From Oxalobacteraceae bacterium (GTDB lineage Bacteria > Pseudomonadota > Gammaproteobacteria > Burkholderiales > Burkholderiaceae_D), in contig PKWO01000308.1 in the NCBI GenBank assembly GCA_003132085.1, forward strand, positions 319 through 8,034: DNA of 7,716 nucleotides, in the 5' to 3' direction. Shown here piece by piece: positions 1 to 5,823 of the stretch; position 1 is the stretch's first letter; each line of letters begins with the position of its first letter. Under the pieces are notes generated by a model, which was not told the origin of the DNA, did not search any database, and saw only the letters and a program-made list of their open reading frames with translations. The position numbers and the translations under genes were made by a program.

Positions 1-473
1 ACGTCGCAGGTCAGCAGCGGCTTGTCGGCGCCCGTCAGCGGCGTGGCGGCGTTGGAGGTGTTGACGATATCGACTGAACCGTCGGCCTTCTTAACCAGCC
101 AAGTCCAGCCGGAACCGAAATTGCCGAGGCAGGACTTGGTAAACTCTTCTTTGAACTTGTCGAACGAACCCCATTTGGCATTGATCGCAGTGGCCAAGCC
201 ACCGGTTGGAGCGCCGCCGCCGTTTGGTTTCAAACCGTTCCAGTAGAACGTGTGATTCCATACTTGCGCAGCGTTGTTGAACACGCCACCGGAGGATTTC
301 TTGATGATCTCTTCGAGTGAGGCCGATTCAAACTCGGTGCCCTTGATCAGGTTGTTCAGGTTGGTCACATAGGTTTGATGATGCTTGCCGTAGTGGTATT
401 CCAGTGTTTCTTTGGAGATATGCGGTTGCAGTGCATCCAGTGCATATGGCAGGGCGGGTAAAGTATGTTCCAT
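1..473 (-). CDS. sodB: Iron superoxide dismutase, N-terminal part (cut by window edge)
   Basis: Cytoplasmic superoxide dismutase that converts superoxide to hydrogen peroxide and oxygen. The window holds 157 complete codons; family members are about 193 residues, so roughly the last 35 lie beyond the left edge. The N-terminal helical domain shows the metal ligands His27 (in EYHYGKHH) and His74 (in VWNHTFYW). Asp157, the third ligand, is the last full codon; the fourth, expected as His161, is outside. Gln70 in AAQVWNH and the WNHTFYWNGL context are typical of iron rather than manganese enzymes. The ATG is preceded by AAAGGA at a good distance and gives the usual family N-terminus (MEHTLPALPY). 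It lies downstream of xseA on the same strand, 122 bases away, so it may have its own promoter. Family assignment is firm; metal specificity is inferred from these residues. Confidence 0.96.
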   Translation of the reverse strand, partial: MEHTLPALPYALDALQPHISKETLEYHYGKHHQTYVTNLNNLIKGTEFESASLEEIIKKSSGGVFNNAAQVWNHTFYWNGLKPNGGGAPTGGLATAINAKWGSFDKFKEEFTKSCLGNFGSGWTWLVKKADGSVDIVNTSNAATPLTGADKPLLTCD

Positions 474-595
474 GGTGCGTCCTTTCGGTGTTGGGGGGCG
501 GTGTTAAATTGGAAAGATCATCATTGTAAGTCGGATGCGAAATACCTGCATGACAAGCCGAATATAGACGGTACGCCATGATGGCAGGCAATGAG
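474..595 (-). promoter_or_regulatory. xseA-sodB spacer, probable sodB leader and promoter region
   Basis: This 122-base spacer must hold the sodB ribosome binding site (AAAGGA, just upstream of the ATG on the minus strand) and possibly its promoter. A minus-strand TACAAT (positions 523-528) resembles a -10 box and a TTGTCA further upstream resembles a -35, but the 22-base spacing between them is too long. TATATT at 561-566 is another possible -10 without a good -35. I see no intrinsic terminator after xseA, so read-through from xseA is possible. Confidence 0.3.
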
Positions 596-1966
596 TCAGA
601 CTTCTGTGTCCAGTAAAACTTGCACGTTGGCAACGCCAACCTGCGCGGCGCCGTCGGCCAGACGCACAGTGACGGTAGTTCGGGGGTGCAGTTGACGCGG
701 ACTGCGCACGATATTTCCTTGTTCATCGCTCACCATCGCGTAACCGCGCTCCAGAGTACGTTGCGGATTCAGCAGTTCGATTTGCGACCTTAGCGCATCC
801 AATGCCTGGCGTTGGTGCGTGCCGGTTCTCGCCATGCTGGCGGTCATGCGCCTGGCATGCTCGGCAAGCTGTATTCGCTTGGCGCGCGTGTCCGGCAGTT
901 GTGCCAGCCAACGCGTGCTTAAATGCGTAAGCGTGAAGCGTGCATGCGTCAGCGGCGTGCGCATCGCGTGGGTCAGGCGTGTATTCAAGCCCTCCAGCTT
1001 CAATCGTTCGTGCACAATGGTTGCCGCCGGGCTGACCAGCCGGCGCGATAGCCAATCAAGGGACTGCGCGTTGTCGGTAAGCAGCCGTTTCAATGCCCGC
1101 GTCAAACTCTCCGCCTGTGCATCCAGCGTCGCGATCCAGTCGGCTCGCGCAGTCACTGCCAATTCCGCTGCCGCCGTGGGCGTAGGCGCACGCAGATCGG
1201 CGACAAAGTCGGCAATGGTGATGTCGGTTTCATGGCCGACGCCCGAGATTATCGGAATATCACAATGCGCAATGGTGCGGGCGACCACCTCTTCATTGAA
1301 TGACCACAAGTCTTCAATGCTGCCGCCGCCACGGCACAACAGCAGCACATCGCATTCCGCACGGGCCGAGGCGGTGGCAATTGCCTGGGCGATTTTTTGA
1401 CCGGCATTTTCGCCTTGCACCGGGGTCGGGTAAAGGATGACATTCACATGTGGCGCACGGCGGCGCAAAGTAGTCAGGACGTCGCGCAACGCCGCCGCCT
1501 GTGGGCTGGTGACAATGCCGATGGTTCGGGGAAAGCGCGGCAGCGGACGCTTGCGGCCGGCATCGAACAATCCTTCCTTCTGCAGCTTTTCTTTCAATTG
1601 CAGAAAGGCTTCATATAAGTTGCCGACGCCTGCGCGCCGGATAGCTTCGACGCCGAGTTGAAAATCGCCGCGTGCCGCGTACAGGGTTACCAACGCCCTC
1701 ACTTCGACCTTGTCGCCGTCGCGTGGCGTAAATCCGGCATATTGCGCCCTGCCGCGAAACATGACGGCGCGTACTTGCGCAGAATCATCTTTGAGCGTGA
1801 AGTACCAATGTCCAGAGGCTGCGCGAGTGAAATTGGATATTTCACCGGACACCCATGCCAGAGGAAAATGACGTTCCAACATCTTTGCGACCGCTTGATT
1901 CAGCGCCGATACCGTTATGACGGACGGCGCCGACGGCGCGTTTGACAATGCTTGGCTAGGATTCAT
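596..1966 (-). CDS. xseA: Exodeoxyribonuclease VII large subunit
   Basis: Large, catalytic subunit of exonuclease VII, a cytoplasmic enzyme that with the small XseB subunit degrades single-stranded DNA from both ends to oligonucleotides. The product is 456 residues, the same length as the E. coli protein. An N-terminal OB-fold nucleic-acid-binding domain spans about residues 17-110 (ITVSALNQAV, WVSGEISNF, SGHWYFTLKDD). The nuclease domain follows, with PRTIGIVTSPQAAALRDVL near 146-164, the glycine-rich CRGGGSIEDLWSFNEE at 211-226 and GVGHETDITIADFVADLRAPT at 242-262. A long helical region follows, then the conserved C-terminal LNPQRTLERGYAMV (399-412). The ATG at 1966 is preferred because GGAAGAG lies just upstream and the protein then begins like known XseA; an in-frame TTG at 2005 would add 13 residues with no family support. 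No xseB is visible here. Confidence 0.97.
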   Translation of the reverse strand: MNPSQALSNAPSAPSVITVSALNQAVAKMLERHFPLAWVSGEISNFTRAASGHWYFTLKDDSAQVRAVMFRGRAQYAGFTPRDGDKVEVRALVTLYAARGDFQLGVEAIRRAGVGNLYEAFLQLKEKLQKEGLFDAGRKRPLPRFPRTIGIVTSPQAAALRDVLTTLRRRAPHVNVILYPTPVQGENAGQKIAQAIATASARAECDVLLLCRGGGSIEDLWSFNEEVVARTIAHCDIPIISGVGHETDITIADFVADLRAPTPTAAAELAVTARADWIATLDAQAESLTRALKRLLTDNAQSLDWLSRRLVSPAATIVHERLKLEGLNTRLTHAMRTPLTHARFTLTHLSTRWLAQLPDTRAKRIQLAEHARRMTASMARTGTHQRQALDALRSQIELLNPQRTLERGYAMVSDEQGNIVRSPRQLHPRTTVTVRLADGAAQVGVANVQVLLDTEV

Positions 1967-2059
1967 GCGCTCTTCCGGGGTAAAACCTGTCCACAGCCGC
2001 GCCAATCGGTCATGTGGATGTCATAAACTGTTGTCGACATAATATTATTTTCATAAGTA

Positions 2060-2128
2060 TTTGATTTTAAGGTGGAAATGGTGCTTGCCTTATTTAAGTG
2101 CAGACAAGAAAAGTTCTTAAAAATCAAA
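2060..2128. repeat. Interrupted inverted repeat upstream of xseA
   Basis: TTTGATTTTAAG at 2060-2071 is matched by CTTAAAAATCAAA at 2116-2128, whose reverse complement is TTTGATTTTTAAG. The arms are identical except for one extra base and are separated by 44 bases that themselves contain CTTATTTAAG, a short palindrome. It could be an operator pair or a stem in the xseA leader, or chance in AT-rich DNA. No regulator is identified. Confidence 0.35.
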
Positions 2129-2150
2129 CACTTTGCTTCAATCAAGTGAG

Positions 2151-2185
2151 TTGTTCACAAAGTTATCCACAGTAATTGTGAAGAA
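2151..2185. promoter_or_regulatory. DnaA-box-like cluster
   Basis: Positions 2163-2171 read TTATCCACA, an exact match to the E. coli DnaA-box consensus. Twelve bases upstream in the same orientation is TTGTTCACA (2151-2159, two mismatches), and TGTGAAGAA (2177-2185) is an inverted copy with two mismatches. Such a group may bind DnaA to regulate xseA or exbB, or titrate it. dnaA, dnaN and gidA are not nearby, so I do not call an origin. Confidence 0.4.
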
Positions 2186-2406
2186 CTTTATGGTTGCTGA
2201 CTGCCGCGCATCAAGCTCGGCAGGGCCGGCAATAATTTGATTCGGCCAAAAATTTGAAAAATAAGCGCTACAATCATGCACGCGAATTGACAAAAATTTC
2301 CACTAAAACAAACTGCTAGCGAAGACAACTTCAATAAGTGCAATACTTTCGTTACCAATTGTCTTACTTTCAGACTTGCTCGCAAAGGCTCAACACGTTA
2401 CATTCT

Positions 2407-2420
2407 GCACCTAGTGGTGC
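2407..2420. other. Short perfect hairpin
   Basis: GCACC (2407-2411) and GGTGC (2416-2420) form a 5-bp stem around a 4-base loop, TAGT. No T-tract follows, so it is not an intrinsic terminator; it lies just 5' of the tRNA-like stretch. Its role, if any, is unknown. Confidence 0.3.
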
Positions 2421-2430
2421 GCTAAGTAAT

Positions 2431-2497
2431 TGGCAGAGCGATAGAAGCAGCGGATTTTCGCGTCCGGCCAGGTTGCAGCAGGGGGTTCAAATCACCT
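2431..2497 (+). pseudogene. Degenerate tRNA-like stretch (serine-type resemblance), not functional
   Basis: TGGCAGAGCGATAGAAGC at 2431-2448 resembles the D-arm region of class II serine tRNAs. CGGAT (2451-2455) pairs with GTCCG (2462-2466) in the place of an anticodon stem, but the loop is only six bases (TTTCGC). GGGGG-TTCAAAT-CACCT (2481-2497) has the layout of a T-arm with one G-A mismatch. No matching acceptor stem, variable-arm stem or CCA end is visible, so this is not an intact tRNA. It may be a decayed tRNA relic or a coincidence. Confidence 0.2.
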
Positions 2498-2515
2498 CAG
2501 CAGCAATGATATGGC
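2486..2515 (+). promoter_or_regulatory. Possible promoter of the exbB cluster
   Basis: TTCAAA (2486-2491, four of six matches to the -35 consensus) lies 18 bases before TATGGC (2510-2515), which is preceded by TG in the extended -10 position (TGATATGGC). This would give a leader of about 70 bases before exbB. The -10 matches only in its TAT part, and the -35 overlaps the tRNA-like stretch, so the call is weak. Confidence 0.2.
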
Positions 2516-2578
2516 GCGAAAAGATGTGCTTTTGTGATTTATCAACGACGAAACAGTACTAACTATCTGAACTATATC

Positions 2579-2584
2579 AAGGAG
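2579..2584 (+). promoter_or_regulatory. Ribosome binding site that sets the exbB TTG start
   Basis: AAGGAG ends six bases before the in-frame TTG at 2591. It is the only strong Shine-Dalgarno sequence near the 5' end of the frame and argues against the upstream in-frame GTG at 2534. Confidence 0.75.
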
Positions 2585-2590
2585 CCTTTT

Positions 2591-3199
2591 TTGCTGCTGT
2601 CCATACTTCAAGCCGCCGGCTGGCCAATTTGGCTGCTGCTTACCGCCTCCATCATCGGGTTGGCATTGATCATCGAACGATTATTGTACCTGCGCCGCAG
2701 GCGGATTTTGCCGCCGACATTGCTGCAGGAAGTGATCCGGGTTTATCACAACGGCAAAATCGACGCCAATGTGGTCAATACCCTGGAGCAGAATTCCCCG
2801 CTGGGTCGTGTACTTGCCGCCGGTTTGCGGAATGTCGATGCGCCGCGTGAAGTGATGAAGGAGTCGATTGAAGAAGCCGGACGCGGCGCCGCACATGAGT
2901 TGGAGCGTTTTTTGACAACCTTGGGAACCATTGCGACCCTGGCTCCGCTGATGGGGCTGTTCGGAACCGTGGTCGGGATGATCGAAATTTTTGGCGCGCA
3001 GAATGCGGCCGGCAGTAATCCGGCCGAACTGGCCCACGGCATTTCGGTTGCGCTCTACAATACCGGCTTCGGTCTGGCCATAGCGATGCCGTCGCTGGTT
3101 TTTTATCGCCACTTCCGGGCATCGGTAGACAGTTTCATTATCGATATGGAGCAACAGGCGGTGAAGTTCGTCGACACTGTGCACGGGGCGCGCCAATGA
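2591..3199 (+). CDS. exbB: ExbB/TolQ/MotA-family proton channel protein
   Basis: Inner-membrane subunit of a proton-driven motor of the ExbB/TolQ/MotA family, which with ExbD converts the proton motive force into work at the outer membrane, classically through TonB. From the TTG at 2591 the product is 202 residues: a first membrane helix at about 12-33 (WPIWLLLTASIIGLALIIER), a cytoplasmic stretch rich in charged residues, and two further membrane segments at about 109-133 (TTLGTIATLAPLMGLFGTVVGM) and 150-175 (GISVALYNTGFGLAIAMPSL), the most conserved part of the family. The TTG start is supported by AAGGAG six bases upstream and a family-like N-terminus (LSILQAAGWPIW); starting at GTG 2534 would add 19 polar residues. 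exbD follows after 22 bases. Separating ExbB from TolQ is not certain on sequence alone, but no tolA, tolB or pal is adjacent. Confidence 0.9.
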   Translation: MLLSILQAAGWPIWLLLTASIIGLALIIERLLYLRRRRILPPTLLQEVIRVYHNGKIDANVVNTLEQNSPLGRVLAAGLRNVDAPREVMKESIEEAGRGAAHELERFLTTLGTIATLAPLMGLFGTVVGMIEIFGAQNAAGSNPAELAHGISVALYNTGFGLAIAMPSLVFYRHFRASVDSFIIDMEQQAVKFVDTVHGARQ

Positions 3200-3221
3200 T
3201 GATTCGCGTTGAGGTATAGGC

Positions 3222-3656
3222 ATGGATTTCCGCAGAGGTAAAGGGCGTGAGGAACTGGAAATCAACCTGATTCCGTTCATCGACGTGTTATTGGTGATCC
3301 TGATCTTCATGATGGTGACCACTACCTACAGTAAATTCACGGCCCTGCAAATCACCTTGCCGACCGCCGATGCCGAAAAGGCCCAGGATCGTCCGTTCGA
3401 GATCAACGTCGGCGTCGATATCCAGGGGCATTATGCGATCAACAATACGCAGGTGTCCGCCACCGAGGCCGGGGCGTTGGCCGATGAATTGAGGAAAGCC
3501 GCAAACGACAAGGGCGAATCGAACAAGGACCCGGTCATTGTCATCAATGCCGACGCGCTGGCCACGCACCAGACGGTGATCAATGTGCTGGAAGCGGCGC
3601 GTTTGGCCGGGTTTGACAAAGTGACGTTTGCCGCCCAGACGAGTGGCAAGAAATAG
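3222..3656 (+). CDS. exbD: ExbD/TolR-family biopolymer transport protein
   Basis: Partner of the ExbB-type protein just upstream; the pair forms the proton-conducting unit of a TonB-type energy system. The 144-residue product has a short charged cytoplasmic N-terminus, one membrane helix at about 17-36 (IPFIDVLLVILIFMMVTTTY) and a periplasmic domain ending near 144. Asp21, inside the start of the helix in the N-L-I-P-F-I-D-V motif, is the proton-carrying aspartate conserved in the family. The ATG follows GAGG (3211-3214) by seven bases. The exbD stop lies 10 bases before the start chosen for lpxK, so the two are probably translated from one message. No tonB gene is seen in the window. Confidence 0.93.
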   Translation: MDFRRGKGREELEINLIPFIDVLLVILIFMMVTTTYSKFTALQITLPTADAEKAQDRPFEINVGVDIQGHYAINNTQVSATEAGALADELRKAANDKGESNKDPVIVINADALATHQTVINVLEAARLAGFDKVTFAAQTSGKK

Positions 3657-3666
3657 GCTGGGGCCG

Positions 3667-4686
3667 TTGTTCGCGCGCATCTGGATGAGGCGCGGTTTGG
3701 CGGCTTGCCTGTTATGGCCGCTATCCTTGCTGTTCCGTTTGGCGGTGGCTGTGCGGCTGGCGTTGTACCGGTTCGGCATGCTGAAAGCCGAGCGGATCCG
3801 GGTTCCGGTGATCATAGTCGGCAACGTATACGTCGGCGGCACCGGCAAGACCCCATTGACTATCTGGCTGGTCGAAGCATTGCAAGGTGCGGGCTACACA
3901 CCCGGTGTGGTGTCGCGCGGTCACGGTGCGCAGAACAGCGGCCCGCGTGCCGTCACGTCGACCTCTGTGCCGCAGGAGGTCGGCGACGAACCGGTTTTGA
4001 TCGCCCAGCGGACGCACTGTCCTCTGATGGTCGGGCGCAATCGCGTGGCTGCGGCGCAGGCATTGCTGATCCTGCATCCGCAGGTAAACGTAATTGTCTC
4101 CGACGATGGCTTGCAACATTATGCGCTGCAGCGCGATGTCGAAATTGTGTTGTTTGACGCGCGCGGCGCCGGAAACGGCTGGTTGCTGCCAGCCGGCCCG
4201 TTGCGCGAGCCCGTATCGCGGCGCTGCGATTTTACGGTGATCAATTCCCCATCGCGCGCTCCCGTTTGGCCGCGTGCGGCTATACAAATGCGATTGATCG
4301 GTACGGTAGCAGAACGCTTGCAGGATCGCTCGCAGGTGATGCCGCTGGCGTCGCTGGTGACGGCAGTCGACCCTGAAAAAGGTGGCCGGCGCATCGCAGC
4401 TGCTGCCGGAATCGGCAATCCGGAGCGGTTTTTCGGAATGCTGCGTGACGCCGGCCTGGCGTTCGAACAGATACCGTTGCCTGATCATTTTGACTTCGCC
4501 GAGTTTTCTTTTGCCGGTGTGGCGGCCGACGTGATTCTGATTACCGAGAAGGATGCAGTAAAATGTCTGCATATTGCTGCGCTGAGAGATGACCCGCGGT
4601 TGTGGGTCGTGCCTGTTACCGCACAGATAGACCCTATGCTGGCCGAACAAATACTGGAGAAACTTCGTGGACCCCCGACTGCTTGA
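3667..4686 (+). CDS. lpxK: Tetraacyldisaccharide 4'-kinase (lipid A biosynthesis)
   Basis: Inner-membrane kinase that uses ATP to phosphorylate the 4' position of the tetraacyl disaccharide 1-phosphate, making lipid IVA in the Raetz pathway. With the start chosen here it has 339 residues (E. coli: 328). A hydrophobic N-terminal segment (about 10-35, LAACLLWPLSLLFRLAVAVR) anchors it to the membrane. The P-loop GNVYVGGTGKT is at about 52-62, VVSRGHG follows near 81-87, the DDGLQHY motif with the acidic residues implicated in catalysis is near 146-152, and GNGWLLPAGPLRE and ITEKDAVK occur later, as in the family. The start is uncertain: TTG 3667 has AGG nine bases upstream and aligns with the E. 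coli N-terminus (LFARIW against MIEKIW); GTG 3643 or TTG 3628 would overlap exbD, and ATG 3685 lacks a ribosome binding site. The 3' end overlaps the next gene by 20 bases. Confidence 0.94.
   Translation: MFARIWMRRGLAACLLWPLSLLFRLAVAVRLALYRFGMLKAERIRVPVIIVGNVYVGGTGKTPLTIWLVEALQGAGYTPGVVSRGHGAQNSGPRAVTSTSVPQEVGDEPVLIAQRTHCPLMVGRNRVAAAQALLILHPQVNVIVSDDGLQHYALQRDVEIVLFDARGAGNGWLLPAGPLREPVSRRCDFTVINSPSRAPVWPRAAIQMRLIGTVAERLQDRSQVMPLASLVTAVDPEKGGRRIAAAAGIGNPERFFGMLRDAGLAFEQIPLPDHFDFAEFSFAGVAADVILITEKDAVKCLHIAALRDDPRLWVVPVTAQIDPMLAEQILEKLRGPPTA
4656..4659 (+). promoter_or_regulatory. Ribosome binding site for ycaR inside lpxK
   Basis: GGAG inside the 3' end of lpxK lies seven bases before the GTG start of the Trm112-like gene. 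It supports that start and the 20-base gene overlap. Confidence 0.7.
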
Positions 4687-4861
4687 CATCCTGGTTTGCC
4701 CGATTTGCAAGGGACCGCTGAAATATGACAAAGCGGCGAAGGAATTGATTTGCAACGCCGATAAACTGGCTTACCCGATTCGCGATGGCATACCGATCAT
4801 GTGGGCCGATCAGGCGCGTGACCTGAATGCGGCTGCGGCGGCACTGCCGACCGAAGGCTGA
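4667..4861 (+). CDS. ycaR: Trm112/YcaR-family small protein (UPF0434)
   Basis: A 64-residue cytoplasmic protein of the Trm112-like/YcaR family. Trm112 in eukaryotes is an activator of several methyltransferases; the role of the bacterial YcaR branch is not well established, so no reaction is assigned. The sequence opens with MDPRLLDILVCPICKGPL: Cys11 and Cys14 form a CPxC knuckle, and ELIC (Cys29) plus AYPIRDGIPIM follow, closely matching E. coli YcaR, which likewise has just one Cys in its second half. The GTG start is fixed by the conserved N-terminus and GGAG upstream. It overlaps the end of lpxK by 20 bases in another frame and stops 10 bases before kdsB, the same lpxK-ycaR-kdsB order as in E. 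coli. Confidence 0.93.
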   Translation: MDPRLLDILVCPICKGPLKYDKAAKELICNADKLAYPIRDGIPIMWADQARDLNAAAAALPTEG

Positions 4862-4871
4862 TCTGCCCAGA

Positions 4872-5624
4872 ATGACCTTCACTGTCGTTATTCCAGCCCG
4901 CTTGGCGTCGACTCGCCTGCCCAACAAGGCGCTTGCGGATCTGGGCGGCAAGCCAATGGTCGTCCGCACCGCAGAACGCGCCGCCCAATCCGGCGCCAAC
5001 GATGTTATTGTTGCAACTGATCATGCCGATATTGCGGCCGCGTGTCGCCACCATGGCGTGAACGTGCGGTTGACCCGCGCCGATCATCCGTCAGGCACCG
5101 ATCGTGTCGCCGAAGTCGCTGCCGCGCTTGGCCTGGCGGCCGATGCGGTCGTGGTCAATGTCCAAGGCGACGAACCCTTGATCGATCCTGCGTTGATTGC
5201 CGCGACCGCGGCATTGATCCGCCCGGATTTGCCGATGGCAACGGCGGCGCATGCGATTGACCACATGACTGACGTATTCAATCCCAATTTCGTCAAGGTG
5301 GTCTTGAATCAAGCCGGTCTCGCACTTTATTTTTCGCGCGCCGCCATTCCGTGGCATCGCGACGGCTTCGCGCGATCATTAAACCTGTTGCCGCCCGGCT
5401 ACGGACCTTTGCGTCACATCGGGCTATACGCGTACACCAATGCGTTCTTGCAGGCTTACCCAACCCTCGCGGTGTCGCCGCTGGAACAAATCGAAGCGCT
5501 GGAACAGTTACGCGTGCTGTGGCACGGTTTGCCGATCGCGGTGCACGTGACCGATGCGGTGCCGGTTTCCGGCGTGGACACGCCCGAGGATTTGACGCGC
5601 GTCCGACGCTATTTCGAGGCTTGA
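4872..5624 (+). CDS. kdsB: 3-deoxy-manno-octulosonate cytidylyltransferase (CMP-Kdo synthetase)
   Basis: Cytoplasmic enzyme that activates Kdo with CTP to CMP-Kdo and pyrophosphate, the donor used to add Kdo to lipid IVA. The 250-residue product (E. coli: 248) has the nucleotide-binding N-terminus VVIPARLASTRLPNKAL (5-21), GTDRVAE near 75-81, VQGDEP at 97-102, NPNFVKVV near 137-144, HIGLYAYTNAFL near 182-193 with PLEQIEALEQLRVL after it, and VSGVDTPEDLTRV near 232-244. The ATG at 4872 gives the family N-terminus; the in-frame start at 4827 would add 15 unrelated residues read over the ycaR 3' end. No close Shine-Dalgarno sequence is visible (AAGG at 4854-4857 is 14 bases away), so translation may depend on coupling to ycaR, 10 bases upstream. 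Its pyrophosphate product is a possible substrate for the nearby HppA. Confidence 0.97.
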   Translation: MTFTVVIPARLASTRLPNKALADLGGKPMVVRTAERAAQSGANDVIVATDHADIAAACRHHGVNVRLTRADHPSGTDRVAEVAAALGLAADAVVVNVQGDEPLIDPALIAATAALIRPDLPMATAAHAIDHMTDVFNPNFVKVVLNQAGLALYFSRAAIPWHRDGFARSLNLLPPGYGPLRHIGLYAYTNAFLQAYPTLAVSPLEQIEALEQLRVLWHGLPIAVHVTDAVPVSGVDTPEDLTRVRRYFEA

Positions 5625-5685
5625 AAAGCGCCGGCGAAATCGAAATTCGGCATGATCGCTTCGCAGATTGATGATACTTCAAGGT

Positions 5686-5711
5686 CAAATCGACCCGAAA
5701 GCGCCGATTTG
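5686..5711. repeat. Inverted repeat in the kdsB-adk spacer
   Basis: CAAATCG (5686-5692) and CGATTTG (5705-5711) are perfect inverted arms of 7 bp around a 12-base loop. No T-run follows, so it is not an intrinsic terminator. It lies within a 199-base spacer that also holds a weaker imperfect hairpin just after kdsB (about 5634-5664) and a TATAAA hexamer (5751-5756) without a convincing -35. A regulatory site or a structured adk leader is possible. Confidence 0.35.
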
Positions 5712-5823
5712 GTGCGATTCTGTGGTAAGTTTCGTGAAAAGTTTGTATGTTATAAAGCTTATCTCATGGAGATGCCTTTCAAAGGTCATCCCGACAGAAT
5801 TCAAAACTCGTTTAGGAAAATTC

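Larger units (their letters stand above)
1967..2590. other. Long intergenic region between divergent xseA and exbB
   Basis: About 620 bases without a recognisable gene, noticeably AT-rich over roughly 2030-2340. It must carry the promoters of both xseA (leftward) and the exbB cluster (rightward). Visible items are an interrupted inverted repeat (2060-2128), DnaA-box-like sites (2151-2185), a TACAAT -10-like hexamer at 2269-2274 without a good -35, a perfect TTGACA at 2287-2292 without a matching -10, a small hairpin at 2407-2420 and a tRNA-like stretch (about 2431-2497). Open frames here (for example 2188-2385 minus from TTG, and 2338-2562 plus from GTG) are short, start at rare codons and resemble no family I know, so I do not call them genes. 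Confidence 0.6.

Noticed and set aside
819..1400. Plus-strand open frame of 193 codons opposite xseA
   Set aside because: Antisense shadow: Ser/Arg/Ala-rich, no family resemblance, wholly inside xseA.
2030..2340. Chromosomal or plasmid replication origin
   Set aside because: Only one exact DnaA box, no 13-mer-like array I can identify, and no dnaA, dnaN, gidA or rep gene nearby.
2188..2385. Minus-strand 65-codon frame in the xseA-exbB spacer
   Set aside because: TTG start without a ribosome binding site, no recognisable family, and an AT-rich region where such a frame can arise by chance.
2338..2562. Plus-strand 74-codon frame in the xseA-exbB spacer
   Set aside because: GTG start without a ribosome binding site and no family resemblance; it runs through the tRNA-like stretch and stops just before exbB.
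2681..3322. Minus-strand open frame of 213 codons opposite exbB and the start of exbD
   Set aside because: It spans two real genes and their spacer on the other strand and shows no known motif.
3721..4755. Long minus-strand open frame of 344 codons opposite lpxK
   Set aside because: It lies opposite a well-supported gene, has no recognisable motifs, and has the His/Arg/Gln-rich composition expected of an antisense shadow of GC-rich coding DNA.
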